Assembly (NCBI GenBank): GCA_000497125.2
Contig: CM035316.1
Coordinates: 1,800,001 to 1,864,000, forward strand
Source of the DNA: Spironucleus salmonicida
Taxonomy: Eukaryota; Fornicata; Diplomonadida; Hexamitidae
Reading direction: 5' to 3'
DNA length: 64,000 bases
Below, piece after piece: positions 11,678 to 25,774 of this stretch. Position numbers and translations under genes: made by a program. How positions within the stretch are numbered: the first letter of the stretch is position 1; the number at the start of each line of letters is the position of its first letter. The notes under the pieces were generated by a model. It saw only the letters and a program-made list of their open reading frames with translations. It had not been told where the DNA came from and made no database searches.

Positions 11678-12835
11678 ATGTCAAAGTCTTTCTTAATAGA
11701 GTCCTTCTTTTCGCATAATAATGAAAGTGATAATGTATAATTACTGATGATGAGAAATAATTTACCATTCATAATTAGCATTGTCAAAACAGATTGGACA
11801 TTTGATTTAGGATAATAGTTATATAAGTATTTTTTAGTCAGTGTATACCATTAAAAAAATCAATTATTATAGGAACTTTTAAACACTGTATTATTACCAT
11901 AAATTATAACTGAATATTAGAGGTTATTCATAGACTAAAAAATAGAATATGACTAATAATTACTTACTCATAAGATTTTATTTAAATCATTATTTGATAA
12001 TAATATTTAAAGAATTATTACCACAGCATCTATCTATGAGGTAGATTAAGAGTTTAAAGATTAGCTAGTTGTAGAATTGAGTAATATTGAATAGGGATAA
12101 TTAAAGTTAATATTAAAATTAGTACTAGAATATCCATTACCTAATAATATATTTGTTATATAATTTTATCAATTTTTAATAGATTTCATTGTCTAAAATT
12201 CCAACTATGATATATTAGTTGTTAATGCTATTTTAAAATATGGACCACAGAATTTAGGTTTAATTCTTGATACGAATTATAAAAACATTATTAAATTACT
12301 ATCTTAGTATTATAACCCAAAAGATATTTCGTTATCCTGGAGTTAACGGGTAACGTTTGTTTAGATGGTAAACTAGGAATTTATAGATAAAAAAAAATAT
12401 TTTTCTAAATTATTTCGCTTTGTTTAGATGAAGTATAATATATTTAATATTTCAAATCAAATTAATTAAATTAATTAACTATATTAACTAGAAAGCTTGA
12501 GATCATTACAATTTCTAGTAGACTATTAAACAGCATTAGAAACGAAAGATATAGGTCATCTTAACTTAGTGGTAATATTTGGCCCTGACAAAATTTTATT
12601 AACTCATTGTTTACTATTTATGAAATCTATTATATTTAGGTTATAATAATTTATTCATGGTTTATCACAACAGGTTACACGTAAGTTATTACAAAGTGAC
12701 ATTCTTCTGCTTTAAACTAGAATTCCACTAAGTTTAATTTTCGAGCTTTAGGAGTTTATATATGGTCCATAATATTTGAAATAGTAATTGATATAGCTAG
12801 TTAATGAAATCTCACTTAATATTAAAAATAAATGA
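11678..12835 (+). CDS. Unknown helical protein (385 residues)
   Basis: 386 codons from ATG 11678 to TGA 12833-12835. The sequence is a series of amphipathic helices rich in Leu, Ile and Gln, with few glycines, as in HEAT/ARM-like solenoids; no signature motif was found. Its last 24 bp overlap the last codons of the convergent 777-residue gene, so both stop codons lie inside the other gene. Function unknown. Confidence 0.85.
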
Positions 12836-15145
12836 ACTTCTATTTGTCCTAAAATATTTTTACAAGTCACAATCTTTAATATCTTCTGTAAGATATTTGA
12901 AAGGCTTTTTAACCTTTCCAGTTTTTTAAATCTCTTTCTACAATTCCATATCTTTTTAATATCTCATTGAATTCAATTTAGCAATTTCATCTAGTTTCTA
13001 TTTCAATATTGATGATTCTATCTTAATTTATTTACAGGATTCAGGTTCTGTATCATTTCGAATTGGCATATATTTACCACTTGGTCTGTCAAATTTTGTA
13101 AATTGAAATTTTTCAAATGACTTAAATTTAGATAAAAGTTATTCTCCTATTTTTTAATCTTGATTATCAACATACCGCTGATTCAATGGAGGTTAGTTTA
13201 ATTCATCTAAATTAAGATTTTCTAAACTTTTTGTAGATATACTGAACTGAAATTTTTTGCTTAGTGATATGTTTGTTGGTTCAATATTTTAGAATAGATC
13301 TGTAAAATCTGGGTCATCGTTTTAATACTATGGCCTTACTTTGTCATTAATATACAGAACTTTTTGATAATCATCAAAATTTGTTAAAAGTAACCGTGAA
13401 TTATTAAGCTTTTCCTTGTATGTCTGTAATAAATCGTCATCATTAAGTTATAATTCTAAATCTCTTGTTCGTTCATATTTAACTGCTTCTTTATTTATTT
13501 TTTAATGGTCAATAATGCACTTTTCTTTTCTAGATTTTGCTATTTCGTTATCTTTTTTACATTTGAGTTCAAATTGGATAATCTATTGCCGTACACCTTA
13601 TTATTACTAAAGCATATTATTTAAGTTTTGAATATTAGATTCTTTAACAGTTGCTAGCACTACTCTATCACAAGCAAAACATATTTGATTTTCATTTGCA
13701 CGGCTAGTTTCACTGTCTTCTTCTACAAATTTAGTTGATACTTTAGATTCATTCTTTTATATATCTTAGAAAAATTGAGTATATTTTGATTTGACATAAT
13801 CATACTTATTTATACAATTTACACTATCTTATTTTAGATTTACTATATTTTTAGATCGAATTGTTTAAGAAGTATTGTTTATCAATCGTGTATCTGTTCT
13901 ACATTTACCATTCCCAAAATTTATTACTGGTTTATTTTTTAACCTTTCAACGCTTTATGATTTCAGAAGATTTGAATTTCTTGAAGACAAAGCTTTTATA
14001 TTTTAGCTGGATTGAAATAATTACTTATTATCTAACTCAAATTTTTAATCAAAAATTTATATTGGTTAAATAAATTCTTGTCGCTTCTTAGCTATATCTT
14101 ATTCATGCCTATTTAATTAAGATCTCATACTAACCTAGCTATCTTTGAAGCTACTACTCTATATTAAACTTCCTTAACTAGGTTAACCTTAAAACTGATC
14201 GAATATATAATTTCTAAAATCTTGCTCTATCAACATTTTTTGATCGCTCTTAATATCTTTTACTTTGCTTAATTTTACCATCCCCATAAATATCCGTGAC
14301 ATTTTAGCTAAAGATTTCCAAATAGTCTTTTAAAATACATTCGGCTATAGATATTATTATATTTATGCAACCTTGAAGTCGCCTAGCTGTGGAATATAGA
14401 ATAAAAATATTTCATACATTGTCATCTATGTTCCAGGTAGGGTGATATCTCCTTATCTAAATTTAAACTAGTTAAATGCCCAAAATTAAATTTTTTAAAA
14501 ATCAAAAATTAAATTTCCTTATAAGCCAGGAATATTTAATTATTAGTTTACTTATAAGGCAACGGGAATTTGATGAAATTATTCACACGCGGCTCTCATA
14601 GATTCTACAATCGCTAGATATTCAATATTTTCTAGGATTGGTTAATTCAGTAACGCAGATAATAAGGAATATGTTCGTTATTAGTTATTAGTTTTTGATG
14701 AGATAAACAGTTTCAAAGCTAATAACACAGAGTTTGAGATTTTCATGTAATTGTCTAGAAAAGATCTATTAATTAGGTTATTTCCCTCTGTAAGAGCTAG
14801 TAATAAGTTTTCCGGTTCATTAAGACCTGCAAAAATTGCAGCCTTAATAAAATATAATTGTTTATCTGGAATTAAGTATAAAGATTTTTATAATTTATTT
14901 TACGCTAAGTCGAATTTCTGCTAAAATAATTCGCACAATGCTTATTGTGCATAGATATCTGATACAATGACAGTAAAATGTGTCTTATATTGATATTATG
15001 CATAGTTTGGTAAGAACTTAAAATAAATCTCTAATATATGATGAGCATTCTGTAATGAATTTATAGTATCTTGATATTTTTGGTCTTTATATGTATACTA
15101 TGACTTATTTATTGCAATATTTGCTTTTTCACAAATATCTAGCAT
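12812..15145 (-). CDS. Unknown protein with TPR-like N-terminus and charged, coiled C-terminus
   Basis: 778 codons from ATG 15145 to TGA 12812-12814. The first 200 residues contain helix pairs that look like tetratricopeptide repeats (ALCELFQQKFDLAQNKLQKS, then YFIKAAIFAGLNEPENLLLA). A Gln/Ser-rich linker follows, and the final 250 residues are charged helices and a conserved-looking end (RPSGKYMPIRNDTEPESCKQ). It begins 36 bp after the stop of the 1398-residue coiled-coil gene in the same orientation. Such architecture is common among flagellum-associated proteins, and CEP41-like and SHIPPO-like genes are nearby, but I cannot assign a name. Confidence 0.85.
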
Positions 15146-15181
15146 TTTTTAATTTTTATAATATTGTATAATATAGTCAAA

Positions 15182-18100
15182 TCATTTCATTAGTTTCGTT
15201 AGGTCTAGTTCTTACAATTGCTAACTTCCATTTGTCATAAGCACAGATTATTGTTGTGACTATCTTAATTCTGTTGTTAAATTATCCTTCTGAGTAATAA
15301 GGTGCTATACAACTTTTTCAAATTCAACCGAATTTTTTCGAATTTATACTTTAAGGAAGTCATTTGTTTATTCTTATTCTTATACTTATTGTTATAATTC
15401 ATTAATTTTGCTTTATAATTATTAGATATTACTATTATGGTTAATTTTACTACTCATGATAATTGAATTTTCTTACTGTTTGATTTAAACTTAACTATTT
15501 AAATTTTATAATTACACAGATAATTCTTAATTAACTTAATTGGCTTAAGTATACTTTACTTATAACTCATTATATTAAATTTAAATCTATTATAATTATT
15601 ATTCTAATTAGGGTAGTTTTAATATCTAATTATTGTAAGTTTTCATTTCTTATTCTCCTTATTCAAGTTTTATCTTCAGATCATTAAGAGTAACAAATTA
15701 TTAATTTAAAATGTGAGTTTGTTCAGTTTATTTATCAATTAATTATTTGTTCTCGTCCAATGCTGATTTCATTTTACCCTCAGTTGTATTAAGATTTACT
15801 AATTTTTCTTCATAACTAGTTATTTACTATAACTATATATGAAGTTATTATTACAATTTGTTATTATTCTATTATGTAGAGGTAAGTTCTTTCTACAATT
15901 CGAAAATCTATTCTTTTAAACAATCTCTAAGGGATAATGCATCTGCCAAATCAGCTAATTTTTAAGCATAGCTACTATTTTATTCTTATAAAGTTTTATA
16001 ACCTAATGTATTCTACTCTAATTCAATATATAACTATTTAATCTCTTGTAGTTATTCATTTTCTAAGAGTAATTTCTAGTTTTCTACTTAAATAGTTGCA
16101 AATGCTTATGCATCATTTTATAATATACTATTATCATTCTTTAGCTAAAGATTTTATGATGAAGCATGCTAAATAGTAAGTAATTATGATGTCAATTCAA
16201 TTTACTATTCATCTACCTGTTTAGTTAAAGTTTAAAGCTAAATTTAATCTGATTATATAAATTACTACAAGGTTACTAAGCCATTAACAATATCCTATTC
16301 GGAAATTTAATTACTATTTAAAATTTGATTAACTAAAGAATAAACTTATTGGTTATCTTAAGTTAATTAGAAGATTTAAACTGCGACTTAACTTAAATCA
16401 GTTACAATATCTTAGGCGGTTAATATATCAAGACATTAATAATTAGTCGCACTAACTAGTTATGCCTATATTTTCTTATATTCGTCAATGAAGGTGTTAG
16501 ATTCTATTTCTTTTTATTGTAAACACTGATTATATAAATCAAGATTTTCCTCTAGTTCTCTTTAAGTATCTAGTTTTTCCTACAAAATTACTATCTATTA
16601 CTAAAGATCAACAATGATTTTTTATTTACTAGCTTGCTCTTAAGAAATATTGCTTTAGTTTATTTGTGAATTTTATTTATTTAATTCAGTTTGAGTGTTT
16701 AAACTCTAACAGAAGCTTTCTAGTTCTTATTTTTAACTCACTAGAGCGTTAATTTATTCATTAAATATAAATTCTTAATCTAGTTTTTATTGTAATTATT
16801 ATCTAATTTTAATGATATCTTTCTCTTGATTTTATATAACAGAACAGTATTCATCAATAGATTAATAATTAAGTGAAGTTTATGTACATTAAGTAACACA
16901 TTATGTTTTAACAGAATTAATTGGGGTTCTTTTATATGATGTAAAAACTTTTTGCTCTGTCACTAACATATTACCCTATGATGCTTACAAATTCATCTTA
17001 GGAGTATCATTATTTAATGCATTATAATCTAAACTTAGTTTTGTATTGCTTAATTCTTTTTAGTCGCTACAATATTGTAACTAATCTTCTAAATACAGTT
17101 TCTAATTTTATAGTTCTAAAATTTATGCCTTAAGAGAATTATTTTCATTCTAAATAAATTAGAGACTATCTTAAAATTATTATTTTACAGCCATAAATGT
17201 ATCCTCTGCTTATTGTTGCAGTTATTATTATACATGCTAATTTGCTTCATATTATTATTACTTGCTAGTTAATAATTCTATTTCATTTTAAAGTTTTTGA
17301 TTTATATTTTCTAATTATTAAACTTATTGGTGTAAATTATCACTATGTTTAAAGTTTTTATCTCGTTAGTCTAAATATGTTTATTATTAAGTTTTAAATG
17401 AATTAAATTAGACTTCAATAACTTAATATTTAGCTATTTAATCAAGTAAATCATCTATCTATTATTTTTATTTAGAATTTTTATTTTTGCATAATTAATA
17501 TTCTTCGAAATCGATAACTTCCTTATTAGACGTAATATTATTAGCTTATTATCTAAATTATTACAATTATAATTCTAAGTCTTATATTTTGATCATATTA
17601 TCTTAATCTTTCATTTTAACTTAAAATATCTAAGTAGATAAATCTGAATTTTTAGAAAATAGGTCATCTATATGCTATTATGATGATTTATTATCATTTT
17701 CTTTTATATCAAGCTCTTATTTCACCCGTTTAAGCTAATTCTGCAAATTTTTAAATTCCATAAGCTAGTTTTAAATATCTTATGTTTCCTTCTCTAGATT
17801 GATAGACTTAGTTTTAAAATAATCAACTTCTTTTTACAAATTTTCATTATTCTTCTTACACAATGTAATCTGATTATCAAGCTTCATATTAGCATCAATT
17901 TGGTCTTGTACTTTACTTTCCAAGTCTTAAATTTAGAGCTGGAACTAATTTATTACTATTTTACTGTTCTCAATTTTTAGGTCACTATCTACCTTTAACT
18001 ATGTAAAACTAATGATTTATGCTTCAAGTTTAATTTTCTAACTTGAGAAACTAGTTACTTGTTCTGTAAGAGAGCAAATTTAAGACAATTAATCTCTAAG

Positions 18101-19378
18101 TTTAGTATCATTAGATTGATACAATTCATCTAATTTAGTGTTAAATGATTAACTTTTAACTTAAAATTATTGCTATAGCTGCATATAGAGAAGTTATTAC
18201 TAGTCTAGTTCCTTTTGGGAATTTTCTTAAGTTCGTTCAGTTTTTTGTTATGCTTATAACAACTCATTTTTGAGTTAGCTATTTTCTTATTAAAGTTATA
18301 TATAGTGCTATTATGTATCCTAAAGTTAGCAGGATAGATCATTAATCTGTAATAATTAGTTTCCATGTTCCATGGTCGTCTATTAATTTGCAATTTATTC
18401 AGTCTTAAAGAGTTAAATTTAAGTCTCTAAGTTATTATTTTAATCTTTCTGCTAAATAAGTTAGTTGTTTAAATGTAGAACTTAATTTTATAATTATTGG
18501 GCTTAATCAATAGTATTTTACATATTTTCTATTTTTATTTTAGAAGAATGATATTATTAGCTCATAATGTTGTTATCAACATTTAACTGCTCAATTTATT
18601 CTTAGAGATTATTTATAATATTATTATATTTAGTGTTTGCTTCTTCAAATTTCGTTATTTTTAAATTAGATTGTTATTCGAATTATTTCATATTAGCCAC
18701 ATTATCTGCTTATTCAATCTATATTTAATCAATATAAATATCTCGTTCCTTAATTGCTTCCTTCATTTCTTGTAGTTTTTATACTAGCTATGAATTTTTC
18801 TACTAAAAATTAATTAATTATTGAGACTGAGCTTCTAGCTTAAGTAAATTTTCTTAATTAAGCATTTAATAATTTTAGTCTTTTGAAGAAAAGGTTTTAA
18901 TAATATTCTATTATTCATTAAATTTTGTCTAAATTTCTTAAACAGTTTATGCCAATTATTTGACTTGCTACTATAATAATTGATTTTACTATTATGAATT
19001 TTAATGTTATTCTTATAATTCTGTAATTGTTTACTTCGATAATTATAAAGTTCCTTATAGTTCTTGAGACATTTATTGACTCTTTTCTAAATTTTAACAA
19101 GTACGTCTCAGACCAATGATGTCTGCACTCAAAGATGAATTTTTACGTAAAATTTCATCCTTTTCATTATCTAATTCATATATTCCTTTTAGTATTTGTT
19201 CAAAAGCGGTTATAGCTGCATTAGGATCAATAGTTGGAATTTATTAAGCCTATTATAAAAAATCTGAGACATTTAGACCACCCTATTGCTTAACTTCTTA
19301 ATAAAAAGATTTCTGAGAGTTAGGAAAGTTCTAATTCTGTAGGTATTGCAGGATGATTCCATATTCTAAATTTTTCAT
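15182..19378 (-). CDS. Giant coiled-coil protein
   Basis: 1399 codons from ATG 19378 to TGA 15182-15184; I checked the frame line by line and found no internal TGA. After about 80 globular residues (MKNLEYGIILQYLQNQNF) nearly the whole protein is heptad-rich, dominated by Leu, Gln, Asn, Lys, Glu and Ser, with hardly any Pro or Gly. It is therefore a long rod, likely structural: cytoskeletal, basal-body, golgin-like or a tether. Because many Gln codons are TAA/TAG, the gene looks non-coding under the standard code. It shares orientation with the 777-residue gene downstream and is divergent from a smaller coiled-coil gene (60 bp between starts). Confidence 0.9.
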
Positions 19379-19438
19379 TAAAAAATTAATTTAAAAATTA
19401 AATAATTATATTCAATATTAGTAAATAATTTTTCAATT

Positions 19439-20011
19439 ATGAAGACTAAAAGCGATTTACACCCATTCGTATTATTTCATTAAGAGTTAGCAATTGATTG
19501 CTCTAAAATTTAAATACAATCATAAGAATCAGCTATTACCCTATAAGAATATATTAGCAAAAGATAAGTATTAATTTCTAAAGTAGTAATGCAAATAAAT
19601 AATATCAGCGAAATGAAATAGTTTTCTAACTAAAATATTGAAACTTTAACAAATGTCTACGACAATTAACCCATTTTTAAATCAGAGTTACTAATAAAGT
19701 TTGAATAATTAGAAATATAAAAAATTGATTCATAAACTAACTAAATTAAAGATAAAAATACTAAAATCAACGAACTTATGGATAATTATGAATTATTGGA
19801 GTAAAAATTATAAGAATTATTATAAAATAAGCATGAGCAAAACTGGAATGCATTAAATACCCAAGAGGATTTACAAAGCATTGCCAAAGTAGAGAAAGAG
19901 CCAGAGAACGTATAGACTTAGGATGAACATATTAACGACTATATCAAAGATAAGGATCAAGAATTACAATAAATTATCCAAGAGGTATAAGAAAATGTTA
20001 TTGAGATATGA
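19439..20011 (+). CDS. Small coiled-coil protein (190 residues)
   Basis: 191 codons from ATG 19439 to TGA 20009-20011. After a short globular start (MKTKSDLHPFVLFHQELA) the protein is predominantly Gln/Lys/Glu/Leu heptads (NELMDNYELLEQKLQELL) with one tryptophan, ending in an acidic helix. No family recognised. The divergent neighbour is the giant coiled coil and the next gene is CEP41-like, so a cytoskeletal setting is plausible. Confidence 0.8.
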
Positions 20012-20216
20012 TTTCTTTCGGATTTTATTTTACAGAATTTGAAAATCGTAACATTAAATAAATTTTCACAATACCATTATGTATTTTCATCACTCAAGTA
20101 ATTCAGAAGTGTTAATAATTAAATTTTATTAAGTTCTAATTAATTCACTTTAAAAATCTATTAATTAAACAATATCAAATATATATTTATTTTACATTCA
20201 AATTTTAAAATTTATA

Positions 20217-21236
20217 ATGTCCCTCAAACAAGGCTCTACGGTTAAAAAGCAATCAGACCCTCTATAAAGAATTATTCCAAAAAATCCAAAATATGATAAT
20301 GCAAAGTCTTCAATAAATACTGGATAAGATGCTAAGAAGTTCTAAGATAAAATTGCATCAAATAATAATTATGGGGCACATCAAGTGGGTAAAGGTTTCA
20401 AGCGTATTCGGATGAATACCCTAGCAAAGTGGGTGGAAACTGCAATCTTGGTGTTGTCGTAGCCGGATTATTTTGAATCTAAAGAGTCTATTTTTGACTA
20501 TTAGGAGTGTGAATCATACCAGGCTCCCATGTCTGCATCTAACTTATCACTTTCTATGGCTGAAAGCGAAGCTTCTGTGTGTGGAGAAGAAAAGGGCGTC
20601 CCACCTATGTTCATGAAAGGATAGGATATTTAAGAAATTTTAGATAATAGAAAAGATCAGTCCGAATACATGCCTAGTAATAATTCTAGACCTGTTTCCT
20701 AAAATTAATCTGCTTAATTTTTCAAAGATAAAAACTAAGCTTCTACTGTTCTTGTTGAAACGCCTACTGATTTAAGTAGTGTCTAGTCATTAACAACAAG
20801 AGAACGCCATCAAAAAGTTATTTCAAGAATTCATTTACTCCCTGAATTGAAGTTAGAAATCTTCAAATCAATTGAAGACAGCAAGGCTCCTAGACGCATT
20901 TAGTATTTGCCATTATTGACTAATTCTAAACAATTCGTAGTAGTTGATATGCGCCCTGATGTTCAGGATTTCTCAAGATAGCATATATTTGGTGCTGTTC
21001 ATTTGCCAATGTCATAGCTTAGAAGGGCTACTCATAGAATGCCCTAAGATTTACATTATTTTGTAAAATTTGACGAATCTATAGTTGTTGTGGTTGGGTT
21101 ATAAGGTTCTTCATTAGAAGAGGGTGGCTAAATGTTAGCAGAGTATGGATTAGCAGAAAGAAACATTGTTTTACTGCTCTAAAGTTTGGAAGAGATAGAA
21201 AAAGAGTTTCCTAATATTATGGTAAGAGACAATTGA
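20217..21236 (+). CDS. CEP41-like protein with rhodanese-like domain
   Basis: 340 codons from ATG 20217 to TGA 21234-21236. An N-terminal basic, disordered stretch leads to a segment with TLAKWVETAILVLSQPDYFE and a Ser-rich linker. Residues about 225-325 are a rhodanese-like fold: QFVVVDMRPDVQDFSRQHIFGAVHLPMSQ followed after about 30 residues by SIVVVVGLQGSSLEEGG and NIVLLLQSLEEIE. The D-R-E-like start and the hIxGAxHLP signature are clear, but the loop that holds the catalytic cysteine in sulfurtransferases has none, so a binding role is more likely. CEP41 acts at centrioles and the axoneme, where it is linked to tubulin glutamylation. Assignment rests on the domain order and flagellar context; another rhodanese-like scaffold is possible. 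Confidence 0.7.
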
Positions 21237-21244
21237 GGAATTTT

Positions 21245-22651
21245 TCACTCTATTTATTATATATCTATAGCTGACTAGAAATTTTCATCATTTTCTGTCC
21301 ACTAAATTATAAGTCTGTTCCTGTTACTTATTGTATATTAATCTATTTACGCTCTAGTATTAAATAAAACATAGTTAACGTGTTCTTCCTATGCTATTTC
21401 ATATGTTTCTAGTGTTTATAAATTTTCTTAAATTCTTCCCATAAACCATTCTTGCTTTTCCTCCTCGTTAATAATTGATATTTAAATAATTTATATAACA
21501 TCTTTGTATATAAATAGGGCACTTTTTCTTGTCTTATGGAAGCAAAATCTCTGCATTTCTAACTCTTTTTGTTATACTACTTCAGCAATCATACCATAAT
21601 TAACCAAATAATTTTATGTTTATACTACAAGAGTTGAATCAGGAAGAATTAGAATATCATCTATTTTAAGCGTCTTATTGAATATGGATTTCAATACTTA
21701 ATTGGATTTTATCGACATAGATTTCACTAATTCAAATTATCTAACAAAATGTAATGTTTACTAGTCCGGTGATGCATATACGACAATATTACCTTATTGA
21801 CTATAATCATAGATTAGTTTCTCATAATACTTATTAAGCTTACATGAACAATGCATTATGCAACTTAGAGGGTTTTTCTTATTCTCCATAATAATATAAC
21901 TATCGAATCTGCCTGCAATAACAATATTCTAGTCAGGAAAACACGTTCTAAACTAGTAACTTAGTGTGCGAGCAACTCCAGTCAAATAAATAACATCATC
22001 CCCGTGAACCTCCGGACTTTCAATTTCCTCGTGTTCATCATCGCTATCCTCACGTAAATCATCAAATTTGAGCTCTTCCTGAACTGTTTCAGTGTCTTTA
22101 TTTTCAAAGAACTGAAAACGTTAAAACGTATACTTATTTGTGTTAGACTTAGTAATTAGTATTATTTCTTAGTTAAAATCAAATTGTAGTGTTTTACAGC
22201 GCTCACGAAAGTTAAATACCTATCTTTTGTCGTTAACATAATCAACAATTTAAAGCTAGTACTGATTTTTACGCACTTTAAAATATAGGGCTAAAAGATT
22301 ATTAAAAATAGCTAAATGGGTAGGAAAACTTGTTTAATGTGTGTGAACTAGCTATATTTCATTTATCGTGGAATATACATCAATTTTTTCATTTTGGTAA
22401 ATTGCAAAATAGTCATTTTTAAATGTTAATTTTGAGTGCTTTAATTTATTTTAAATGGTGGATAAAACTTTGAAACTAGAATCTAGAAGTTTAATCTCAT
22501 TAGCACAAATTGCTAAAATTTTATTACTAGTTTTAAAAATATTTACTGGAACAAAGTCCAACTTTTCTATATGAATCGGTTTAAAGTCTTCTTGTGTCCT
22601 GAATGTGGTGACTTGGAGTGATTCCTATTATTTAGATACTTGTATAAACAT
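21245..22651 (-). CDS. Unknown beta-rich protein with acidic insert (468 residues)
   Basis: 469 codons from ATG 22651 to TGA 21245-21247. The sequence is dominated by short hydrophobic strands separated by polar turns (NKILAICANEIKLLDSSF, NDYFAIYQNEKIDVYS), as in a degenerate beta-propeller, with a strongly acidic insert near residues 185-215 (DDLREDSDDEHEEIE). No WD signatures are clear enough to name it. It converges on the CEP41-like gene with 8 bp between stop codons. Confidence 0.82.
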
Positions 22652-23815
22652 TATTTAACTTCGTTGGTTAGTAAGGTTATTTTAATATATATATTATTTA
22701 TTAAATTGATTATAGTTTTATGTAAAGGTATTTTTAAGTCACAATACTTATTACCGTTTTTAATAAGTATATCTATATTAGCAAATAATCTAAAATGAGT
22801 TTATCAGATCTGTGTAGCATTATTAATTTAAATATTTTATTAATTTTATGATTATACGTTAAATTTCATATAATTTTCTCTATTCATACTTAAAACAATA
22901 GTGATAATACTAAAATAATTATTTCCTATATAAATGCAGATTTTTACTTATATAATTTCATAACTAACCTAATTGCTACCTGATTGTTTAACTTAAAACT
23001 ATTGAATAGAATTAAAATAAACTGCCTTGATACAGATTTCATGAAAATACATGGTAGAGTCTTGTTAAGATATTTAATAAATATTTATGTTATATATATT
23101 AAATTGTAGTTATAAACTAAATTTATAATTAAAAAAAATGAATATCAAAAAAATCAAGCTAAATTTATTAAATGCATATGTTACTAATAGAGAACTTTTT
23201 AACTTTATCCATACTATTGATTATAAATTGATTATGTAAATAACAACATATTTTATAAAACATGATTTTCATTCTAGTTATATTTCAACACCTATAGAGT
23301 CTTTTTCCAGTTGTAAGTAGTTATTATTAAGAGATAAAATTTCACAGTTATGTATAAAATACAAATCAATTTAGTTCAGTTTAAACCCAACATTATTATT
23401 ATTCTCAATGAATAAGCCTAGAGTTTAATTTTGCAACATTGTTGAAGGTATTACATTTTTGCTAACATTATTTCATACATCGAATCTCAATTTATATTTA
23501 GAATAAAAATTTCCCAGTGATCTTATATTATAATATCAAGTTAAGGTTCAGTATGTACGATGGGATTCCCAATTATTAAATTTAATAAAAAGCCCATTTC
23601 ATGAAAAATTATAATAAATTCGTAAAGATTATTTTTTACTTGAATTATAATTTGAAAATCCAATTTAAGAATGTAGTAGTTTATAAAGTCCTGTTAAAAC
23701 TTTTAATTTCCGTTAAAATACACCTCTATCACAAAATTTATTTAAATATCCATAAGCACCAAACCATGATATTAAGTTGCGATAAAGGGCAAAATCAGCA
23801 TATTAAATTAAATGA
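22652..23815. other. Gene-free AT-rich spacer
   Basis: Between the start of the 468-residue gene and the stop of the 257-residue gene. I looked for frames free of TGA on both strands and found only short ones without coding-like composition. One 90-codon frame open even with the standard code (23601-23873) partly lies antisense to the next gene and has no supporting feature. Confidence 0.55.
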
Positions 23816-24589
23816 TCATTACATTTCACTAATTTTTTTCTTTGTATTTTCATCTCCAATTGATAAAATTTAACTATAGTCTATTTATTCAATGGAAACG
23901 CCTTTGTTTAAATCATATACATCAGATTCAATTAATATAGCACTAGCTCTTTATTTTGCATTATTTTAATTTTCTTTCAGTTCAGCTAATAGTATCGCCC
24001 TTGATATAAAGAAAAGCTGATTTATTGATCCAAAGATATGCTTTTGCGAGTTAATTAAGTTTTCAATACTGATATAGTCACCTTATTAAATATATTAAAA
24101 TATTTATTCATTAAATTTATTTAGATATTATGTGCAGCTTTCAATCAAGTCTAGTCTTCCACAAAAAATAAGTACTGGAAACACCACATTAATAGAAGTT
24201 TCTTTATCGAAAATAAGTGCTATCTACGCATTTTACAATCTTTATATCACAAGACCATCTTAGGAGTAGAAGGATGCAAGTTATGCAATCTGTTGAGGTG
24301 AAAATTCATTAATCTTTATATCTTTAAACCCTTTATTAACATTAGAAAGATTAAATTAGGATAATATAGACTATTAAATAATAAAGCAGTCTTATTTTTA
24401 CCTTTAATCCATAATATGGTGCTGTAATTTCATTCTATAAAATCCAGTAGCTTAAATTGCAGCTTCTCTACCGATTGAAGTGAATGATGAAAATGTAATA
24501 AAAAGTTGAATATATTTGTCTACATTTTCTTTAACATCTTAGTCTGATATTTAAGCAAACACTGTTTATGCATTTTGGGGCGTAATCAT
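23816..24589 (-). CDS. Unknown protein (257 residues)
   Basis: 258 codons from ATG 24589 to TGA 23816-23818. Mixed helical composition with a normal hydrophobic pattern (SFTSIGREAAIQATGFYRM, VVFPVLIFCGRLDLIESC), no transmembrane segment long enough to be certain and no recognised motif. It is the downstream member of a same-strand pair with the 361-residue gene (41 bp between them). Confidence 0.8.
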
Positions 24590-24630
24590 TATGTGATAGA
24601 AATATTTATTAATATATAATATAATATTTA

Positions 24631-25716
24631 TCATTTCAACTAGCTTAAATCAAAACCAATACTACTAAATTCGTCAATAATTTATAGTTTGCGTGACATA
24701 TCTTATGCTATTAGTATATCAGTTTAATTCAACAAATTTTATCTTCGATATTATACTATATACCATTGTCTAAAAAATAACTTGAAATCACAGGTAAAAT
24801 AAAGCTGTAATGATTATAAAACAATTATATTCTCAATAGTAAAATTAACAGCTAAATCTTTTTAAATGAAATTTTATAATATAAAGCTTACTATCTATTT
24901 AAAAAATGTAGTATCTTAAGTTTAAATTTTTATTTATAAAAGGTTATTTCCAATTTATTATAAAGAAAGTTCTTTGAAATAGTTTCGATTTATAGTAGAT
25001 GCGATTTCAGTAATAATGTCTTTATTGAACAATTCTGAATCCCATTTGATAATTTAAAATATAAACTACTAAAATGAGCTTTCATCTATATTCAAATAAT
25101 ATTATTTTATCAGTTATGAGTACAAATCCTTATCCTCTTGTAGAAAAAGTGTAAAACATAACCTAAAGTTTTATTCAAAAAATTAAGGATATTCCTATAA
25201 AGTTGTTAAGAATAGCAGTTTAATTTAAGGTAATTTACTATGAATATTCTAAACAAAATAATATTTGATCAAGATATTATTTATTATAGGTGAAACTAAG
25301 CTCTTAATCGATTTATCTAGTAGTTATATTTAATATAATAAAGATTCTTCTTACTATATTTTTGCTTAAAAATCCTAATAAGAAAGCAAGTTCAACTGCT
25401 ATAATATCTTACTGTCAGTAATATTTTTTAGTAAAACAAGTTAATTTTTCTCAATAATTACCTATTCTAATAATTTTTAAGACAATACTAGCTATTTCTA
25501 AATATCACTAATTGGTGTGTACGCCTCTTATGCTTTACTAATTTATGATTACTTTTCTTCAAATATTTTTTTCAATGAGTAATAGTCATCAAACAATTCT
25601 TAACAATCATCGCATTTATTTTATTGAATTAAATCTGATACACTACATGTTTATGAATACTATCTGTAAATATTTTAAATCGATTATTGCTTAAATGCCG
25701 TGAATAAATCATTCAT
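24631..25716 (-). CDS. Unknown helical protein (361 residues)
   Basis: 362 codons from ATG 25716 to TGA 24631-24633. The N-terminus has two cysteines in CDDC within a Gln-rich helix; residues about 60-150 look coiled-coil (QKQLVLSQKLLEQVIIEK), and the C-terminal 200 residues are helices rich in Ile, Leu, Phe and Gln, like subunits of vesicle-tethering complexes. That resemblance is only architectural. It is divergently arranged with the 269-residue gene (58 bp between starts). Confidence 0.8.
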
Positions 25717-25774
25717 TTATCCTTTATTATTTACTATATATTATTTATATTTATATTTTTGCTTTTCAAAATTT

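Noticed and set aside
23601-23873. Plus-strand 90-codon ORF
   Set aside because: Composition of spacer DNA, and its end is antisense to the 257-residue gene.
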